Shown here in pieces: positions 16,457 through 25,687 of a DNA stretch of 64,000 nucleotides. The stretch covers positions 434,001 to 498,000 of the forward strand of contig NZ_RFFH01000003.1 of assembly GCF_003696265.1 (NCBI RefSeq). The letters run 5' to 3'. The number at the start of each line of letters is the position of its first letter. The stretch's first letter is position 1. The stretch comes from Nocardia stercoris (lineage in GTDB: Bacteria > Actinomycetota > Actinomycetes > Mycobacteriales > Mycobacteriaceae). The notes beneath the pieces were generated by a model. It ran no database searches. It was not told the DNA's origin and saw only the letters and a program-made list of their open reading frames with translations. The position numbers and the translations under genes are program-made.

Positions 16457-17713
16457 TCAGCGTGAGCCTAGGTCCGAATTCTTGGAGAATTCTCGGACGT
16501 CTGTGCGCGCGGGCAGTACAAGAGTGAATTCGGCGCCGTGGCCCGGGGCGCCGTCTACCGTGATATGCCCGCGATGGGCCTCGACGACTGCTTGGACCAG
16601 TGCCAAGCCGATACCGTGCGGCCGGACTCCGGCGGTGTGCCCGTCGCCGTGCGCGAACCGCTCGAACAGTCGGCCGGCGTCCCGCGGTTCGAGGCCTGCG
16701 CCGGTATCACTGATCGTGACCAGAACATCGGATCTGGTGCGGGCGAGCCGAATCGAAACCGAGCCGCCCGACTGTTCGTGCTGCAGGGCATTGTCCACCA
16801 GCGCAAACATCGCGCGGCGCAGCGCCGGGCGTACCCCGTCGATTGTCGCTTCGGCACCAGCCGCGACGGTCTCGACACCGACGGCGACGCCGAGGGTCTG
16901 CGCGTGGGCCTCGAAGCTGCCTGCCACTTCCCGGCACAGTGCTGCCAGGTCGACGGACTCGACCCGGTCCGGGTGATGGTCGGCGGCTGCGGTCAGCAGT
17001 AGATCGTCGATGATGCCGGACAGTGCCCTGGTGTCGGTGACCAGGCCGTCCAATTGTTCGCGCCACGGGCCGGGCAGTTGCTCGCGTTCAGCGCGGCGAG
17101 CGAGCAGCTGAGCGCGAGTGTGCAGCACCGTCAACGGCGCTCGCAGTTCGTGCGAGGCGTCTGCAATGAAGCGGTGCTGCAGCGCCAGTGCTTCGGTCAG
17201 CGGCCGGATCGCCCGACGCGACAGCAGTACCGCGGCACCGACAGCGGCGACCCCGCCGGTGAGTTCGGCCACCAGCAGAGCCTCGAGTAGACGCTGCCGG
17301 CCTGCCTGCCAAGGCCGTTGGTCGACCAGTACCGCGATGCGCCGGCCGGGCCGTTCGGTCACCAGCACTCGGTAGTCGACGTCGCCCGCCCGCAGATCGC
17401 GGTAGCCGATGGGGCCGTGGGTCGAATCGGCGGTCGGCTCGGGTGCGCGGTCGCTGACCACGACGCGGCCGGTGCCCTGGTCGACGATGCCGATTGCCAT
17501 CCCGGGTGGCGGGTCGTCGGTGTCATCCACGCGCGCGGCGACCTGGGCGAGCTGGCCGTCGATCTGCTGGTGCTGGAAGCGCAGATCAACGGCATAGAGC
17601 ACCACCCCGACAAGCATCAACAGTCCACCGAGCACGAGTGCTACCTGCAGTGCCACCATCCGGGTGGCTCGGCGCAGCCGGGCGGGTTCGGTCATGGGGG
17701 TGCGCCGACTCAC
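16457..17713 (-). CDS. Sensor histidine kinase (OmpR-partner type)
   Basis: A 418-residue membrane kinase. The first helix is about residues 16-40, followed by a periplasmic loop of about 100 residues and a second helix near 170-190. HisKA carries the phospho-acceptor in FIADASHELRAPLTVL. The HATPase domain shows DNALQHE (N-box), DTGAGLE (G1) and HGIGLALVQAVVEAH (G2). GTG 17713 overlaps the regulator's TGA (GTGA), so the two are coupled. The loop has no recognisable ligand motif. Confidence 0.88.
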   Translation of the reverse strand: MSRRTPMTEPARLRRATRMVALQVALVLGGLLMLVGVVLYAVDLRFQHQQIDGQLAQVAARVDDTDDPPPGMAIGIVDQGTGRVVVSDRAPEPTADSTHGPIGYRDLRAGDVDYRVLVTERPGRRIAVLVDQRPWQAGRQRLLEALLVAELTGGVAAVGAAVLLSRRAIRPLTEALALQHRFIADASHELRAPLTVLHTRAQLLARRAEREQLPGPWREQLDGLVTDTRALSGIIDDLLLTAAADHHPDRVESVDLAALCREVAGSFEAHAQTLGVAVGVETVAAGAEATIDGVRPALRRAMFALVDNALQHEQSGGSVSIRLARTRSDVLVTISDTGAGLEPRDAGRLFERFAHGDGHTAGVRPHGIGLALVQAVVEAHRGHITVDGAPGHGAEFTLVLPARTDVREFSKNSDLGSR

Positions 17714-18393
17714 CGGGCACCCAGCCGGTAACCGAGGCCACGGACCGTCTGCACCGTGTCGCGGCCGAGTTTGCGGCGCAGATAGTGCACGTAGGTGTCG
17801 ACGGTACTGTCCTTGTCGGCTCGGTCGAAAATCAGTTCCCGGAGCTGAGACCGGGTGAATATCTGATGCGGCGCTCGCGCCAACAGCGCCAACAGCGCGC
17901 ATTCCCGTTCGGACAGCGACACATCCGCGGTTCTGCCGGTCGGATCGACGACGGTCCTGGTGACCGGCACCAGCCGCCGCGTACCGATCGGCAACGAGGC
18001 CGCGGTGGCTCGATGCCGACGGTGCAGGGCCCGGACCCGCGCCAAGAACTCCGGCACCTCGAACGGCTTGACAAGATAGTCCTCGGCCCCGCTGTCCAAG
18101 CCCTCGACTCGGTCGGCGACCGCACCCAGAGCGGTGAGCAGCAGGGCCGGGGTGTCGACACCGTGAGCACGCAGTGCACGCAGCAGATCCAGTCCGTCCA
18201 GGACAGGCAGGCCACGATCGATGATCAAAACGTCGAACCGTTCAGTAAGCCCGCGATGCAAGCCGAGCTGGCCGTCAACGGCAAGGCGGACCTGGTAACT
18301 CTCTTCTTGGAGGAGGGTGCTCACCAGGTCGGCAAGGGTACGGTCGTCCTCGACCAGCAACACTCGGGGCACGGCACGGTCCGGACTCGACAT
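17710..18393 (-). CDS. OmpR-family response regulator
   Basis: A 227-residue regulator. The receiver domain (about 9-120) has the acidic pair VEDDRTL, the phospho-acceptor in LIIDRGLPVLDG and the switch lysine in YLVKPFE. A winged-helix domain (about 130-225) ends in DTYVHYLRRKLG...VRGLGYRL. It is cotranscribed with the kinase. A GGGAC-N5-GTCCC element lies 75-89 bp upstream. Upstream on the same strand are the Met-rich peptide and the SHOCT protein, which may be targets. Confidence 0.9.
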   Translation of the reverse strand: MSSPDRAVPRVLLVEDDRTLADLVSTLLQEESYQVRLAVDGQLGLHRGLTERFDVLIIDRGLPVLDGLDLLRALRAHGVDTPALLLTALGAVADRVEGLDSGAEDYLVKPFEVPEFLARVRALHRRHRATAASLPIGTRRLVPVTRTVVDPTGRTADVSLSERECALLALLARAPHQIFTRSQLRELIFDRADKDSTVDTYVHYLRRKLGRDTVQTVRGLGYRLGAR

Positions 18394-18467
18394 GCTGTCA
18401 GCCTGCCATCGCAGCCGATCTCTCCCTGACGCGGCGTACACGGGTGTGACAATCCTTCCGAATCACC

Positions 18468-18482
18468 GGGACCGGGAGTCCC
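18468..18482. promoter_or_regulatory. DosR-like palindrome with one extra spacer base
   Basis: GGGACCGGGAGTCCC has perfect GGGAC/GTCCC arms separated by five bases instead of four. It lies 75 bp before the response regulator start. It could be a variant box or the regulator's own site. Confidence 0.4.
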
Positions 18483-18675
18483 AGCCGGGCGCCCCATGGA
18501 TCCGCGCGTCATCGGCTTGCCGCACGCGCCGACACCGCGCCCGCATCGGGGGCGATGTCGGTGCTCTGCTGGTGACCGAGCCTCCGGGGCCTGCCGGCCG
18601 TGTCGACTCTCTCGATCCCGAATTGCGTTGCCGCGGCGGCACGCGATCACGGCGATCGTCAGCCCCAGCTCCTGA

Positions 18676-18930
18676 TCAGGTCGTCGAATTCAAAGCCCTT
18701 GTGCGGCGGGTGTATTCATCGTCGTCGATCTCTCCTCGGGCATACCGCTCGGCGAGGATCTGTTGCGGAGTCGGCCGATGCGGGACCGGCCGCTGCCCGG
18801 AGACCGACGCACCGGTGCTGCGCAGCAGCAACACGAACCCGGCCAGCACCAGGCTCCAGAATCCGATCATGCCGATCGTCATGAGGGCGTAACCCCAGCC
18901 ACCCATGCCATTTCCGTACCACATCATCAT
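18676..18930 (-). CDS. SHOCT-domain small membrane protein
   Basis: An 84-residue protein with one transmembrane helix (about 14-37) and a C-terminal SHOCT motif, TPQQILAERYARGEIDDDEY. The N-terminus is rich in Met, Gly and Trp. SHOCT tails are short oligomerisation or anchoring modules. It starts 16 nt after the Met-rich peptide gene and probably forms one unit with it. Confidence 0.82.
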   Translation of the reverse strand: MMMWYGNGMGGWGYALMTIGMIGFWSLVLAGFVLLLRSTGASVSGQRPVPHRPTPQQILAERYARGEIDDDEYTRRTRALNSTT

Positions 18931-18946
18931 CAGCGCACCGCCCGCG

Positions 18947-19057
18947 TCACATGGCCATCGGCGGGCACATGCCCATCTGGTGCATCCACATCATGAACGG
19001 GTGCAGCAATTGCCTCAGCGGCGACTGCATCGACATGTCCGGCATCGGCGTATCCAT
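18947..19057 (-). CDS. 36-residue methionine-rich peptide
   Basis: ATG 19057 follows a near-perfect ribosome site, GGAGGAGG. The 36-residue product holds 11 methionines plus histidines and a cysteine (for example HPFMMWMHQMGMCPPMAM). Such composition is typical of Cu(I)-binding peptides, but metal binding is inference. The gene is too short for standard gene callers. It precedes the SHOCT gene by 16 nt. A DosR-like box (19156-19172) is about 100 bp upstream. Confidence 0.65.
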   Translation of the reverse strand: MDTPMPDMSMQSPLRQLLHPFMMWMHQMGMCPPMAM

Positions 19058-19155
19058 CTGACCTCCTCCAGGCCGGCCCACAGGGGCCATCCAGTGTTTC
19101 GACCTCGATATTCGCCGGTCCCGGACGCCGGCCGTAGGGGCCTGCGGCACCGATC

Positions 19156-19172
19156 GCGGGCCGAAGGTCCTC
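19156..19172. promoter_or_regulatory. DosR-like box for the Met-rich/SHOCT unit
   Basis: GCGGGCCGAAGGTCCTC matches the local consensus almost perfectly. It lies about 100 bp before ATG 19057 on the minus strand, in the divergent gap shared with the gene at 19295. Confidence 0.7.
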
Positions 19173-19214
19173 ACCGGACGGGCTTGTGGGACGAATCAAC
19201 CGAATGATCGACCG

Positions 19215-19233
19215 GTCGGGACCAATGTCCCTA
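19215..19233. promoter_or_regulatory. Palindromic DosR-like box for the 19295 operon
   Basis: GTCGGGACCAATGTCCCTA contains GGGAC-CAAT-GTCCC, matching the published DosR core GGGACTWWAGTCCC in arms and spacing. It ends about 60 bp before ATG 19295. Confidence 0.75.
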
Positions 19234-19294
19234 CTGCGGGCACGCGGTCCCCGACAAGACTCGAGCCATCGTGATCGAACGAACGGAGCAGACG

Positions 19295-20062
19295 ATGGTG
19301 TCGACGGCACGCAAGCGAATCGAGTTGATCTTCAACCTGTCCTACCTGGTGAGCCTCTGGGGCCTGGTCGTCGCCATGCGCCGCCGACGGGATCGGGTGC
19401 CGGTCGAGCAGCGCCCGGAGGCCGAGCGGCTGCGAGAAGCGTTCACCCTGTTGGCAGTCGGCGACACCGGTCACCTGGCGCTGCGCTCGGTATCGCTGGC
19501 GCGCGGCGAGGGGCGAGGTTTCATCCGGTATCGCGGGCAGCGGGCCAGCTTGATCGGCTTGGGTGAGATGGCGACCTCGATCACCATCACGCTGTTCTAC
19601 GTCCTGACTCTCGACGCCTGGCGGCTGCGGTTCCGCAAGTCATGGGACCGCTTCACCGGTTCGCTGCTGGGACTGTCCGGGCTACGGCTGCTGCTGCTGG
19701 CCATGCCGTTCAATCGGTGGGACCGTGACGAAACCCCGCCGGGCTGGGGTGTGGTCCGTAACCTGCCGCTGCTGTCCGTCGGTGCCGGTGAGATGGTCAT
19801 GATGCGTCGGGAGGCCGATCGCGCCGGCGATCGCACGTTCCGTTCCCTCGCCGACGCCATGGCGGCATCGTTCGCCTGCTACACCCCGGTCATCTTGTTC
19901 GCCCGGCGCATCCCGCAGGTGGGCCTGCTCATGATCCCGAAGACCGTGGCGTACCTGTACATGGCCGCCCGCGTCTACTTCGGGATGTACCGCGGCACTC
20001 CGCAGAACACCCGCTCCGATCAGCCGGCGGCTGCCGCTGTTCCTGTGGCGGCGGAAGTCTGA
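19295..20062 (+). CDS. Multi-pass membrane protein of unknown function
   Basis: A 255-residue protein with about six hydrophobic segments, starting near residues 10-28 (FNLSYLVSLWGLVVA). Charged loops include GDTGHLALRSVSLARG and DETPPGWGVVRNLP. I do not recognise the family. ATG 19295 has GGAG 6 nt upstream. A DosR-like box precedes it, and the next membrane-protein gene follows in the same direction. Confidence 0.65.
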   Translation: MVSTARKRIELIFNLSYLVSLWGLVVAMRRRRDRVPVEQRPEAERLREAFTLLAVGDTGHLALRSVSLARGEGRGFIRYRGQRASLIGLGEMATSITITLFYVLTLDAWRLRFRKSWDRFTGSLLGLSGLRLLLLAMPFNRWDRDETPPGWGVVRNLPLLSVGAGEMVMMRREADRAGDRTFRSLADAMAASFACYTPVILFARRIPQVGLLMIPKTVAYLYMAARVYFGMYRGTPQNTRSDQPAAAAVPVAAEV

Positions 20063-20179
20063 CCTGCAGCGACAGGCGCGTCGCACCCGGTTCCGGCGCG
20101 ACCGCTGTCGACGATACGGGGAACCGTTCCGCTACCGGAGCGGCCCGTCGTCCCGAACAATGCGAGAGGCGGTAGCGGC

Positions 20180-21208
20180 ATGATACTGGCGGCGTCCGAA
20201 GCGGTTTCCGGAAACCCGGCCCGATTCACCTGGGTGACTGCGGTATCGATGCTCGTCTTCTGCGCAGTCCTCTGGCTCGTGGTCGAATTCATGCGACGGC
20301 ACCCCCGCGCGTCGGGCTGGGCGTGGGGACTGTCGTTGCTGACCTTTCCGCTGTGGATCTGGGGACCCGGCCGCGACATCGGGCTGGTCAACTGGTTCTC
20401 CTGGGCGAAGATCCTGTCGGTACTGATTCCGCTGGTCGTGGTCGGGGCGATGCGGGTCGCGGTCGCCGAACAGCGCACGGGCCGGATCTGGGAGCTGCTG
20501 CGCAGTCCTCGGTTCCTGTGGTTTCCGTACGCGATCCTGTTCCTCAACATCGCCGAGGCCACACTCCGGGATGCCGAGATCGGGAACTACTGGAACGCCG
20601 CAGTCGGCCTGGGGCTGTGTCTCACGATCCCTTACTGCCCCCGCTTCTGGGAGGTGATCCCGGGCCGCAACGCCGAACTGGTCGCCTACACGACCATGGC
20701 GTGGAACTTCCTCTACACCACCTGGAATCTGTGCTTCACCTACGGCGGCTATCCGCCGAAGGAAGAGCACTTCGCCGCCAGCATCTGCATTCTGGCGGTA
20801 GCGGAGATCTATCCGCTGGTGAAGCGGCGACCGGAGTTGTACATCATGGCCCGCATCTACACCCTGCCGGTGCTGATGCTGGTGATCGCGATCTACAACA
20901 TCTTCCCGAAGGTGATGCCCTCGGACGGCTGGTTCGACAACGACATCTGGATCGTCTGGGGCGTAGTGAATTTCGTCCTCACCGTGCCGTACCTGTTCTG
21001 GTATACCTGGCAGCTCGAGACCGGCCGGGCCTTTGTCCACTTCCGGCGCGGGCAGGCGCGCGCGGAGTTCCTGCGCGAGCACGGCGACACGGTCGAGCAG
21101 CTCCGGGCCTTGAATGCGTCCCTGGACGCGGCGGTCGACCCGCACCGCGACAGGGTTGGCACACCTGTTACCGCGCGGCGGCCAGGCCGTGGTGCAGCAC
21201 CGCGGTGA
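20180..21208 (+). CDS. Multi-pass membrane protein of unknown function
   Basis: A 342-residue protein with about nine hydrophobic helices, aromatic-rich ([39 protein letters not shown]). The C-terminal 60 residues are hydrophilic and charged. No catalytic signature is apparent. It probably shares a transcript with the 19295 gene (117-nt gap). Its end overlaps the convergent TetR gene by 41 nt. Confidence 0.65.
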   Translation: MILAASEAVSGNPARFTWVTAVSMLVFCAVLWLVVEFMRRHPRASGWAWGLSLLTFPLWIWGPGRDIGLVNWFSWAKILSVLIPLVVVGAMRVAVAEQRTGRIWELLRSPRFLWFPYAILFLNIAEATLRDAEIGNYWNAAVGLGLCLTIPYCPRFWEVIPGRNAELVAYTTMAWNFLYTTWNLCFTYGGYPPKEEHFAASICILAVAEIYPLVKRRPELYIMARIYTLPVLMLVIAIYNIFPKVMPSDGWFDNDIWIVWGVVNFVLTVPYLFWYTWQLETGRAFVHFRRGQARAEFLREHGDTVEQLRALNASLDAAVDPHRDRVGTPVTARRPGRGAAPR

Positions 21209-21713
21209 GGAAACTGGGGGCCTGGCGGGTACCCATATGGCCTTCCAAGGTCAACTCCCACGCGGTCTCGGCCAGTCCACAGAAGGTGGAGGCCAGCCAG
21301 GTGGCAGGCATGTCCGTGCGCAGTATGCCGGCGTCCTGGCCGGCGGCCATCAAGGCGGTGGTACGGGCGAAGATCCGCTCGGCTCGTTCAGCGGCCTCGG
21401 GGGCGCCGAGCACGTCCGGCTCGACATAGACCAGATTCCACAACTGAGCGAACGGGATGTATTCCGCGGTCAGTCCGGCCAGCGCGGCATCGGTGAGACC
21501 CGAACCGGATTCGGCGGCGGTCAGTGCACTGTCGCAGTCGTCGAGGATTTTGGCCGCCACGGCCTGTACGAAGGCCTGCCGGGTGGGAAACATGCGGGCC
21601 AGCGTGGCACGGCTGATGCCGGCGCGGGCCGCGACGACCTGCATCGACGCACCCCGGTCCCGCACCAGGACCGGGATCGCCGCATCCAGGACGTCTGTCG
21701 CATCGGTACGCAT
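21168..21713 (-). CDS. TetR-family regulator
   Basis: A 181-residue TetR-type protein. The DNA-binding helices lie in [15 protein letters not shown] and [18 protein letters not shown], with FPTRQAFV closing the domain. The C-terminal half is helical. I chose ATG 21713 because GGAG lies 9 nt upstream; in-frame ATGs at 21728 and beyond have no site. An inverted repeat (21737-21758) is in its promoter, and the divergent amine oxidase is a possible target. Confidence 0.82.
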   Translation of the reverse strand: MRTDATDVLDAAIPVLVRDRGASMQVVAARAGISRATLARMFPTRQAFVQAVAAKILDDCDSALTAAESGSGLTDAALAGLTAEYIPFAQLWNLVYVEPDVLGAPEAAERAERIFARTTALMAAGQDAGILRTDMPATWLASTFCGLAETAWELTLEGHMGTRQAPSFLTAVLHHGLAAAR

Positions 21714-21736
21714 TTCACTGCACTCCATACGTCTCA

Positions 21737-21758
21737 TTTGACACATTCGTGTCTCAAA
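21737..21758. promoter_or_regulatory. Operator-like dyad upstream of the TetR gene
   Basis: TTTGACAC-ATTC-GTGTCTCAAA is an imperfect inverted repeat (one unpaired base) lying 24-45 bp before ATG 21713 and about 90 bp before the divergent amine oxidase start. Confidence 0.55.
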
Positions 21759-21845
21759 GTATTCTCTGGTGTATCAGATGATCATTCTAGATGTCGCCGC
21801 TGCCGAGCCATGGCGCGAAGGGGCGACAGACAGGTTCGGTGGCAC

Positions 21846-23234
21846 ATGACGATGAATCGGCGCCGATTCCTGCGGGCGAGCGGACTGTCCGCGCTGACGA
21901 CGCTCGCCGCCGCGGCGTGCAACACCGACGACACCACCCCACCCGCGGGCGCACGGCGCTCAGTGATCGTGGTCGGCGCCGGGATCGCGGGTTTGTCCGC
22001 AGCGCGGGCCCTCACCGATCGCGGCCACGATGTGATGGTGCTCGAGGCCCGCGATCGCATCGGCGGCCGGATCCGGACATCCGATCAGTGGCCCGACGCT
22101 CCGGTGGACCTGGGCGCATCCTGGATCCACGGGGTGGACGGCAACCCGATCGCCGACCTGGCCCGCCGAGCGGGCGCGCGCACCATACCCACCGGTGCCG
22201 ACGACAACACCGTCTACGGCACCGACGGTCACCGAGTCGGCCAGGACTCCGCCGACCGGATCGAGCACTGGCGCAACGCTATCGCCGCGGCTCTCGCCGA
22301 GGCCCAGGACGACGCCGAAGACGAGACCCCGGACGCGTCGTTGCGATCGGTCGCCGAGCACGCGGTGAACTGGTCCGCGCTTCCGGAGGCGGACAAGGCG
22401 CTGGTGGCTTCGTTACTCAACGACTACGAGCACGAGTACTCCGGCAGCGCCGACGAGTTGTCGAGCCGGTACTTCGACGACGATGCCAAGCTCCGGGGCG
22501 GCGACGTCCTCTTCCCGGCCGGGTACGGCGCCGTCACCGACTATCTGACCCGCGGGCTGACCGTTCGCACCGGGCAAGTGGTCGACCGGGTCGATTGGAG
22601 CGGCGCCGGGGTCACAGTGACCACCACTACCGGATCCTTCGCGGCCGATCACGTCGTGATAACCGTGCCACTGGGCGTATTACAGAGCGGCACAATAGAA
22701 TTCACCCCTGGACTACCGGAGGACAAGAGCACCGCGATCGCGAAGCTCGGCATGGGCGTTCTCGACAAGTGCTATCTCCGGTTCCCGCATACCTTCTGGC
22801 CAGACACCGACTGGCTCACCTACGTTCCGGCCCTGGACAAGCCCGGGCACTGGGCCCAATGGATCAACTACGCCCGGGTCGCCGGTCAGCCGATCCTGCT
22901 CGGCTTCAACGCCGCCGGCTTCGGGCGCGACAGCGAAACCCGGTCCGACACCGACCTCGTCGCCGAGGCGATGGCCACCCTGCGCACCGTCTACGGGCCC
23001 GCCGTCCCCGATCCGCTCGACCACCAGATCACCTGCTGGTCATCGGACCCCTACGCGCGCGGCTCCTACTCGTTCAACAAGCTCGGCTCCACCCCCGACA
23101 TGCGGGACCACCTCGCCGCAGACTTGGCCGACCGCATCCACTTCGCCGGCGAAGCGACCGACCGCATGTCTTTCGGCACCGTCCACGGCGCCTACAACTC
23201 CGGTCTGCGCGCGGCCGCTGAGATCACCGGCTGA
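21846..23234 (+). CDS. Exported flavin amine oxidase (Tat lipoprotein-like)
   Basis: A 462-residue FAD-dependent amine oxidase. The N-terminus [14 protein letters not shown] is a twin-arginine signal, and AAAAC at about residue 25 is a possible lipobox. FAD binding is shown by [17 protein letters not shown] and [22 protein letters not shown] and the C-terminal [19 protein letters not shown] are hallmarks of monoamine/polyamine oxidases. ATG 21846 and ATG 21852 are both possible starts. It is divergent from a TetR regulator. The amine substrate is unknown. Confidence 0.85.
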   Translation: MTMNRRRFLRASGLSALTTLAAAACNTDDTTPPAGARRSVIVVGAGIAGLSAARALTDRGHDVMVLEARDRIGGRIRTSDQWPDAPVDLGASWIHGVDGNPIADLARRAGARTIPTGADDNTVYGTDGHRVGQDSADRIEHWRNAIAAALAEAQDDAEDETPDASLRSVAEHAVNWSALPEADKALVASLLNDYEHEYSGSADELSSRYFDDDAKLRGGDVLFPAGYGAVTDYLTRGLTVRTGQVVDRVDWSGAGVTVTTTTGSFAADHVVITVPLGVLQSGTIEFTPGLPEDKSTAIAKLGMGVLDKCYLRFPHTFWPDTDWLTYVPALDKPGHWAQWINYARVAGQPILLGFNAAGFGRDSETRSDTDLVAEAMATLRTVYGPAVPDPLDHQITCWSSDPYARGSYSFNKLGSTPDMRDHLAADLADRIHFAGEATDRMSFGTVHGAYNSGLRAAAEITG

Positions 23235-23363
23235 CCACGACGAAAGCCGACATGGTCGCCGCTACGTCTTGGCATCCGGCTGCCGCGTCCGTCCCCGGAT
23301 CCGCGGTGAATCCCCGCTCCCGAAGTCCCCGTTCGCTCCCGGAACTCTCCATGTCCCGCAACG

Positions 23364-25361
23364 TCATTCGCCCGCACCCGACCGGGCCGGCATGCCCGAC
23401 CCGCGAGTACGATCACGCGGCGGCACGGCGCGGCCACCGCGCCGCGGTGCCACGGTCTCGGCCACTGCCGCGCCGGGACCGTCCACCGGGACGGGCACAC
23501 CGGCCAGCGCGTAAACCTGGGAGCCGTCGACGGTTTCCTGTTCCAGCAGCATCGCCACCAGGCGATCGAGTGCGTCGCGGTGGGATTCCAGCAGATCCAC
23601 GGCCTGCTTCTCTGCCACACGCAACAGCCGGGACACGTCGTTGTCGATCGCGGCCTGGGTAGCCTCGGCGAACGGGCGACTGGTCAGTTCGGAGCCGCCG
23701 CCGAGAAATACCGACCCGCCCAGCGGATAGCCGATCGGGCCGAGCGCGGCCGAGAGCCCGAACTCACGGACCATCTTGGTCGCCAGGTCGGTGGCCTGTG
23801 CCAGGTCGTTCGCGGCGCCGGTCGAGCCTTGGCCGAGAACGACCAGTTCTGCGGCCCGGCCACCGAGCCGCACGGCGAGAGTGTCGGTCAGATAGTCCTC
23901 GCCGTAGAGGTGACGCTCGACCAGAGGCAATTGCTCGGTAGTACCGAGAGTCTGCCCGGCAGGCAGGATGGTGACCTTGGCGACCGGGTCGGCGCGTTCG
24001 GACAGTGCGGCGACCAGGGCATGCCCGCTCTCGTGGACGGCGACCGCGTACTTCTCGCCCGGCAGCAGCACATTCGAGCCCTCCCGGCGACCGAGCAGGA
24101 TGCGATCACGGGCGGCGTCGAAGTCGGCGGCCCGGATCACGGTGCGATCGTCGCGCACCGCGCAGATCGCGGCCTCGTTGGCGAGATTGGCCAGATCCGC
24201 GCCCGAGAAACCGGGAGTCCCGCGCGCCACCACCTGCAGGTCCGCGTCCGGATCCAGGTGTTTGTCGCGGCAGTGGACCGCCAGGATCTTCGCGCGCTCC
24301 GCGAGCGTCGGAAGCGGGATCGTGACCTGACGGTCGAACCGTCCCGGTCGCAGCAGCGCGGGGTCCAGCACCTCCGGCCGATTAGTGGCGGCGAGTACGA
24401 CGATGCCGACCGCCGGATCGAATCCGTCCATCTCCGACAGTAATTGGTTGAGCGTCTGTTCCCGCTCGTCGTTGGACACCATGGCCGACCCACCGCGCCG
24501 GGCCCCGAGCGCGTCGATCTCGTCGAGGAACACGATCGCCGGTGCGCGCTTGCGGGCCTCGGCAAAAAGGTCACGGACGCGCGCTGCACCCACCCCGACG
24601 AACATCTCCACGAAACTCGACCCGGCCACCGACAGGAACGGCACGTCGGCCTCCCCCGCGACGGCCCGGGCGAGCAACGTCTTGCCGGTCCCGGGCGGCC
24701 CGACCATAAGTACGCCGCGTGGTGCGACCGCACCGGCCCGCCGGTATCGTTCGGGCGCGCGCAGAAAGTCGACGACCTCAGTGATCTCGGCCTTCGGCCC
24801 GGCATAGCCCGCGACATCGCCGAACGTGGTGTTCGGCCGTTCGGTATCGAAGACCTTCGCCTTGGACTTGCCGACTCCCATCGCGCCGCCCAATTGCGTA
24901 GTGGCGCCACGGCCCAGACGCCGTACCCACCAGAACAGCAGGACGAAAGGCCCGGCGATCAGCGCGATCGACAGCAGGGTCGACCAGATCGGCGAGCTGG
25001 TCGCCGGCGCTGCCGCGGTCACTGTGACACCCGCGCGCTCCAGCCGTTCCAGCAGGGCGGACCCGGCCTGCGCCGGGATCACGGTGGTGTAGTCGTGCCC
25101 GTTGATCAATGCCCCCGTCGCCCGGCCCGACGACTCGATGGTGACGGACTTGACCTGATGGGAATCGACGTCGGTCAGGAAGGCGCTGTAGCCGAGATCG
25201 TCCGGAGCCGGGGAGGGCGTCCGGATCGCGGACAGTCCGAACAGTACGGCGATCGCGGCGGCCACCAGCACGCTCGGCAACCAGCGCCGCCAGGCCGGAT
25301 CTCGCGGGGATGCCGGGGGCGGCCGATCGCCGGCCGGTGGCGAACTGACCCGTCTGCTCAT
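23364..25361 (-). CDS. ftsH: ATP-dependent zinc metalloprotease FtsH
   Basis: A 665-residue membrane AAA protease. Two transmembrane helices (about 27-46 and 130-150) flank a short extracytoplasmic domain. The AAA module has Walker A GPPGTGKT, Walker [10 protein letters not shown] and the second-region segment [19 protein letters not shown]. The zinc motif is HESGH (H443, H447). ATG 25361 has GGGAG upstream. A DosR-like box lies about 90 bp upstream, so this copy may be a hypoxia-induced paralogue of the housekeeping enzyme. Confidence 0.93.
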   Translation of the reverse strand: MSRRVSSPPAGDRPPPASPRDPAWRRWLPSVLVAAAIAVLFGLSAIRTPSPAPDDLGYSAFLTDVDSHQVKSVTIESSGRATGALINGHDYTTVIPAQAGSALLERLERAGVTVTAAAPATSSPIWSTLLSIALIAGPFVLLFWWVRRLGRGATTQLGGAMGVGKSKAKVFDTERPNTTFGDVAGYAGPKAEITEVVDFLRAPERYRRAGAVAPRGVLMVGPPGTGKTLLARAVAGEADVPFLSVAGSSFVEMFVGVGAARVRDLFAEARKRAPAIVFLDEIDALGARRGGSAMVSNDEREQTLNQLLSEMDGFDPAVGIVVLAATNRPEVLDPALLRPGRFDRQVTIPLPTLAERAKILAVHCRDKHLDPDADLQVVARGTPGFSGADLANLANEAAICAVRDDRTVIRAADFDAARDRILLGRREGSNVLLPGEKYAVAVHESGHALVAALSERADPVAKVTILPAGQTLGTTEQLPLVERHLYGEDYLTDTLAVRLGGRAAELVVLGQGSTGAANDLAQATDLATKMVREFGLSAALGPIGYPLGGSVFLGGGSELTSRPFAEATQAAIDNDVSRLLRVAEKQAVDLLESHRDALDRLVAMLLEQETVDGSQVYALAGVPVPVDGPGAAVAETVAPRRGGRAVPPRDRTRGSGMPARSGAGE

Positions 25362-25448
25362 CGTGTGCTCCCGCCGGTATTCCGTACCTGTCGGACTCAA
25401 CTCTGTCCCGCCGAGACCGCTGGTGACAGTGACGATCGGTCGCCCGAT

Positions 25449-25466
25449 GAGGGCCGGAAGTCCTCT
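25449..25466. promoter_or_regulatory. DosR-like box upstream of ftsH
   Basis: GAGGGCCGGAAGTCCTCT fits GGGNC-N4-GTCC. It lies about 90 bp before the ftsH start, inside the decayed tail of the hydrolase remnant. Confidence 0.7.
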
Positions 25467-25522
25467 GCCGATCCGGATCCGGGCCTCGCCTCTACTCCAG
25501 GTTGATCGTCCGCCGGCCGGAC

Positions 25523-25687
25523 CGCTGTGTCGGCTGCTGCCGCTGCCGTGCACGAACACCACCATCCCCGGGGCCCCGACGGTGTCGTCAACCGGCCCAC
25601 AACGGTCACGCCGTCGGCCGTGACCCGGACTTCCCGGTCGACCACCGGCCGCGGTTCCGCGGATCCGGCACGATCGGTGAACGTCAT
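25523..25687 (-). pseudogene. Remnant of a dienelactone-hydrolase-like gene
   Basis: ATG 25687 overlaps the WS/DGAT stop (ATGA). The peptide MTFTDRAGSAEPRPVVDREV continues to a LTTPSGPRG segment. One base is then missing at the C4 run 25566-25569. In the shifted frame the typical alpha/beta-hydrolase start MVVFVHGSGSSRHS appears, after which similarity ends. Mycobacterial DosR-regulon proteins of the Rv0571c/Rv2030c type begin this domain similarly. It is both frameshifted and truncated, so not functional. Confidence 0.7.
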
